Positions 61,950 through 64,000 of a DNA stretch of 64,000 bases are shown piece by piece. Both the position numbers and the translations under genes were made by a program. The notes under the pieces were generated by a model. That model worked only from the letters and a program-made list of their open reading frames with translations. It ran no database searches and was not told where the DNA came from. Numbering within the stretch: the stretch's first letter is position 1; each line of letters begins with the position of its first letter. Origin of the DNA: Candidatus Acetothermia bacterium JdFR-48 (GTDB lineage Bacteria > Bipolaricaulota > Bipolaricaulia > Bipolaricaulales > Bipolaricaulaceae); contig MTNJ01000029.1 of the NCBI GenBank assembly GCA_002011425.1, positions 7,088 to 71,087 of the forward strand, read 5' to 3'.

Positions 61950-63221
61950 TCAGCGAAGGCGGCGCACGAGAAGCACTCGTCCCTCTTGTCCGACCACTTC
62001 CACCTCGTCGCCGGCCCTTACCGCTTCCTGGGCGCGAGCACGCCAGTACTCGCCTCGCACAAGGACCCATCCCTCTTTGCCCCCTGGGACGATGTCGGTC
62101 CTCGCCACCCCGGTGAGGCCCACCATAGTAGTGAGGGGTTGGGGGCGCCGCTTTTGGGCAAGGAGCCCTTTGGACACGACGAACACGAAGAAAGCGGTCA
62201 CCGTCCCCACCGCGGCAATCACCGTCCATCGAGAGAGGCCGATCGCTGGGTGCTGCACGTCGAAGAGGCTGAAGGAGCCCAAGACGAGGCTGATCACGCC
62301 GCCCGTGGTGAGGATACCGTTGGTGGGGGTGAAGGCGTCGAGCACCATGAGGAGGACCCCGAACAGGATGAGGCCGAGCCCCGCGAGGTTTATGGGAAGG
62401 ATCTGGAGGCCCATTAGGGCGAGAATCAACGAGATCCCGCCCACCACGAACCCGATCCCCACCCCCGGGGAGAAGAACTCGTAGATCAGGCCATAAAGGC
62501 CGAGGAGGAGAAGGATGTAGACGAGGTTCGGGTCGGCGAGGTAGGAGAGGAGCCACTCGCGGAAGGTCTTTCGGACGTGCACCACGGGGAGGCCCGTGGT
62601 GTGGAGCGCGCGGCCGTCGGGGAGCACCCAGTCGTTCAGGGCGGCGAGAAACTCGTTCAAGTCTGTGGCAACGAGGTCGATCACCCCGAGATCCAGGGCC
62701 TCGGTCGCGGTGGCGGTGGCCGATTCCCGCACGGCCTTCTCGGCCCAGTCGGCGTTCCGGCCCCGAAGCTCCGCGATGGCACGGATGCGGGAGGCCGCGT
62801 CGTTCACGAGCTTCTCAGCCATGGGGTCACCTTCGCCCGGAGTTTCGCCGGTGAGGGATACCGGGTGGGCCGCGCCTACACTCGTACCCGGTGCCATAGC
62901 GGCGATGTCGGCGGCGAGGAGGATGAACGTCCCGGCCGAGGCCGCTCGTGCTCCGGCTGGGTACACGTAGACTGCCACCGGAACCTCGGAGGCGATGATC
63001 CCCTCCACGATCTCCTTGGTGGCGGAGTCCAGCCCCCCCGGGGTGTCGAGGATGATCACCACGAGCTCCGCCTCCTCCCTCGCCGCAAGCCGCAGGCCCC
63101 GCAGAACGTACTCCTGTACCACGGGGTTGATGGAGCCCTCCACCTCGAGGAAGAGGATTTCCCCCGCAAGGCTATCGAGCCCGATGAGCAGGGTAAGGGC
63201 CGCGAACCAGAACCTGTGCAT
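61950..63221 (-). CDS. NfeD-family membrane serine protease (stomatin-operon partner)
   Basis: 423 residues with a signal segment. ClpP-like domain: LDTPGGLDSATKEIVEGI, PAGARAASAGTFILLAAD with Ser95, and DPMAEKLVND with Lys137, matching the Ser-Lys dyad of PH1510. Four or five helices follow (about 230–350), then the OB-like NfeD end (GLTGVARTDIVPGGKEGWVLVRGEYW). No stomatin gene is adjacent in the window. TACAAT ends seven bases before the ATG, with no Shine-Dalgarno. Confidence 0.92.
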   Translation of the reverse strand: MHRFWFAALTLLIGLDSLAGEILFLEVEGSINPVVQEYVLRGLRLAAREEAELVVIILDTPGGLDSATKEIVEGIIASEVPVAVYVYPAGARAASAGTFILLAADIAAMAPGTSVGAAHPVSLTGETPGEGDPMAEKLVNDAASRIRAIAELRGRNADWAEKAVRESATATATEALDLGVIDLVATDLNEFLAALNDWVLPDGRALHTTGLPVVHVRKTFREWLLSYLADPNLVYILLLLGLYGLIYEFFSPGVGIGFVVGGISLILALMGLQILPINLAGLGLILFGVLLMVLDAFTPTNGILTTGGVISLVLGSFSLFDVQHPAIGLSRWTVIAAVGTVTAFFVFVVSKGLLAQKRRPQPLTTMVGLTGVARTDIVPGGKEGWVLVRGEYWRARAQEAVRAGDEVEVVGQEGRVLLVRRLR

Positions 63222-63228
63222 CGAGGTT

Positions 63229-63234
63229 ATTGTA
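63229..63234 (-). promoter_or_regulatory. -10 element (TACAAT) of the NfeD gene
   Basis: TACAAT on the minus strand ends seven bases before the ATG at 63221. No recognisable -35 at 16–18 bases. Confidence 0.38.
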
Positions 63235-63259
63235 CTGCGGACCGTGTTGGTTTCCCCGA

Positions 63260-63271
63260 AACCCCGGGGTT
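63260..63271. promoter_or_regulatory. 12-base perfect palindrome in the divergent promoter region
   Basis: AACCCCGGGGTT sits between the NfeD -10 and a TATACA (63282–63287) serving the rightward gene. It could be a protein site; there is no T-run, so it is not a terminator. Confidence 0.35.
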
Positions 63272-63304
63272 ACGGCCGGTGTATACAAAACGGAGGTGAA
63301 TGAG

Positions 63305-64000
63305 ATGAGGAGAGGATTCACGTTCCTCGGTATTTTGGTGGCGGCGGGCGTGATGGCATTGGCGCAGAACATCCCTTCCCCCTTGGGCCTACAGCCCGAG
63401 CCGCCACCGGGCCTCTCAGCGGCGATCTGGCCCGAGCGGCCACAGTACCTAGTGGGAGAATACGCGCGGATCTATTTCTACGTCTCCCAGCCGGCGTACG
63501 TATACATCTTCGACTTCGCCCCCGACGGAAAGGTCACCCAGCTCTTCCCGAACTACTGGTCCAAGAATGCGTTCGTGAACGCCGGCACACACGTTCTCCC
63601 TGACAAACCCAATTGGAGGCTGAGGGTGACCCCGCCTCCGGGCACCGACACCTTGTTCCTCATCGCAAGCACGGTCCCCCTTGCCTTCCCCACCGGTGAT
63701 CCCGATAACCCCTTCCCCTTGATAGGTCCCACCCCGAAAGAGGGGAAGGTCAACATCCTCGGAATCGTCCCCGAGCCCGACTGTGGCTGTTACGTCACCG
63801 CGTGGAACACGGTGGAGATCCTGCCTGCCTATAGTTACAACTGGGCCCCGTGTCCGCCTTGCTGGTACGGCCCTTGTCCTCCCTGTCCAGGGTACGTGGT
63901 GCCGCCGTGTGCATACCCCTGCGCCTGGGGTTGGTACCTCGACCCGAGCGGCAACTGGCATACCTTCATCGGCGAGTGCCCGGAAGAGGCCCGGATCTGC
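63305..64000 (+). CDS. Secreted DUF4384 protein with a Cys/Pro-rich segment (3' end outside window)
   Basis: 232 visible codons from the ATG at 63305 after GGAGGTG. Signal peptide ends ALAQ. A DUF4384-like domain follows (WPERPQYLVGEYARIYFYVS, YVYIFDFAPDGKVTQLFPN, LFLIASTVP). From about residue 160 the chain becomes rich in Cys, Pro, Trp and Tyr (CGCY, APCPPCWYGPCPPCPG, PPCAYPCAWGWY). Continues beyond the window. Function unknown; in other bacteria the domain sits in envelope proteins. Confidence 0.75.
   Translation, partial: MRRGFTFLGILVAAGVMALAQNIPSPLGLQPEPPPGLSAAIWPERPQYLVGEYARIYFYVSQPAYVYIFDFAPDGKVTQLFPNYWSKNAFVNAGTHVLPDKPNWRLRVTPPPGTDTLFLIASTVPLAFPTGDPDNPFPLIGPTPKEGKVNILGIVPEPDCGCYVTAWNTVEILPAYSYNWAPCPPCWYGPCPPCPGYVVPPCAYPCAWGWYLDPSGNWHTFIGECPEEARIC

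Noticed and set aside
1-64000. CRISPR arrays, insertion sequences, prophage or integrase genes
   Set aside because: No direct-repeat array, transposase, integrase or phage gene was found on either strand.

Overview
The window is about 60% GC and densely packed, with many 1–4 base overlaps of the ATGA or TGATG type. It looks like chromosomal DNA of an uncultured, anaerobic and probably thermophilic diderm bacterium. The diderm reading rests on lptB and an LptC-like gene, several secreted beta-rich proteins with signal peptides, and lipoproteins. The anaerobic, H2-linked reading rests on a complete 14-gene membrane-bound hydrogenase operon of the Thermococcales/Thermotogales type. Phylum cannot be fixed from the sequence alone; a deep-branching lineage such as Bipolaricaulota (OP1) would fit, but that is inference. 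There is no CRISPR array, no insertion sequence, no rRNA, and one tRNA (Ala).

Layout. 1–6.7 kb, minus: an S8 protease with a FlgD/T9SS-like C-terminal domain, a PorV/UPF0164-like barrel and a giant envelope protein cut by the window edge. 6.7–9.5 kb, minus: a metal ABC transporter (binding protein, permease, ATPase) with an FmdE-family gene inserted. 10–15 kb, plus: a secreted beta-protein, a lipoprotein and a lipoprotein subtilase, closed by a strong terminator. 15–25 kb, minus: a housekeeping run, pdxS-pdxT-gap-comF-MBL hydrolase-dnaG-rpoD-miaA-nnr-tatD, with a 32-residue lipoprotein upstream of pdxS. 25–30 kb: a frameshifted DUF401 membrane protein, then polA-ruvC-yceD. 30–38.5 kb, plus: lemA-DUF2207-lemA-like, a polar amino acid ABC operon behind a palindromic operator, argF and mtnA. 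38.5–43.5 kb: tRNA-Ala, a patatin-like gene, uvrC, a broken methyltransferase, and hypAB. 43.6–51.6 kb, plus: mbhA–N. 51.6–64 kb: a small ribbon-helix-helix-like gene, prfB/rsmI back to back, a broken two-domain gene, an ITPase, oppDF, secG, a glycosyltransferase, pyrG-lptC-lptB, an NfeD-type protease and a partial DUF4384 protein.

How the parts work together. mbhA–N encodes an MRP-type antiporter module joined to an ion-pumping [NiFe] hydrogenase, and the divergent hypAB supply nickel insertion. The dnaG-rpoD-miaA block is a variant macromolecular-synthesis operon. pyrG-lptC-lptB links nucleotide supply to outer-membrane transport.

Two window-wide patterns stand out. First, many operon-first genes have no Shine-Dalgarno sequence; instead a sigma70-like -10 hexamer ends 6–10 bases before the start codon, which implies leaderless mRNAs. 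Second, three genes are broken by single-base shifts, most of them in short homopolymer runs, so a sequencing-error explanation must be weighed against real decay.
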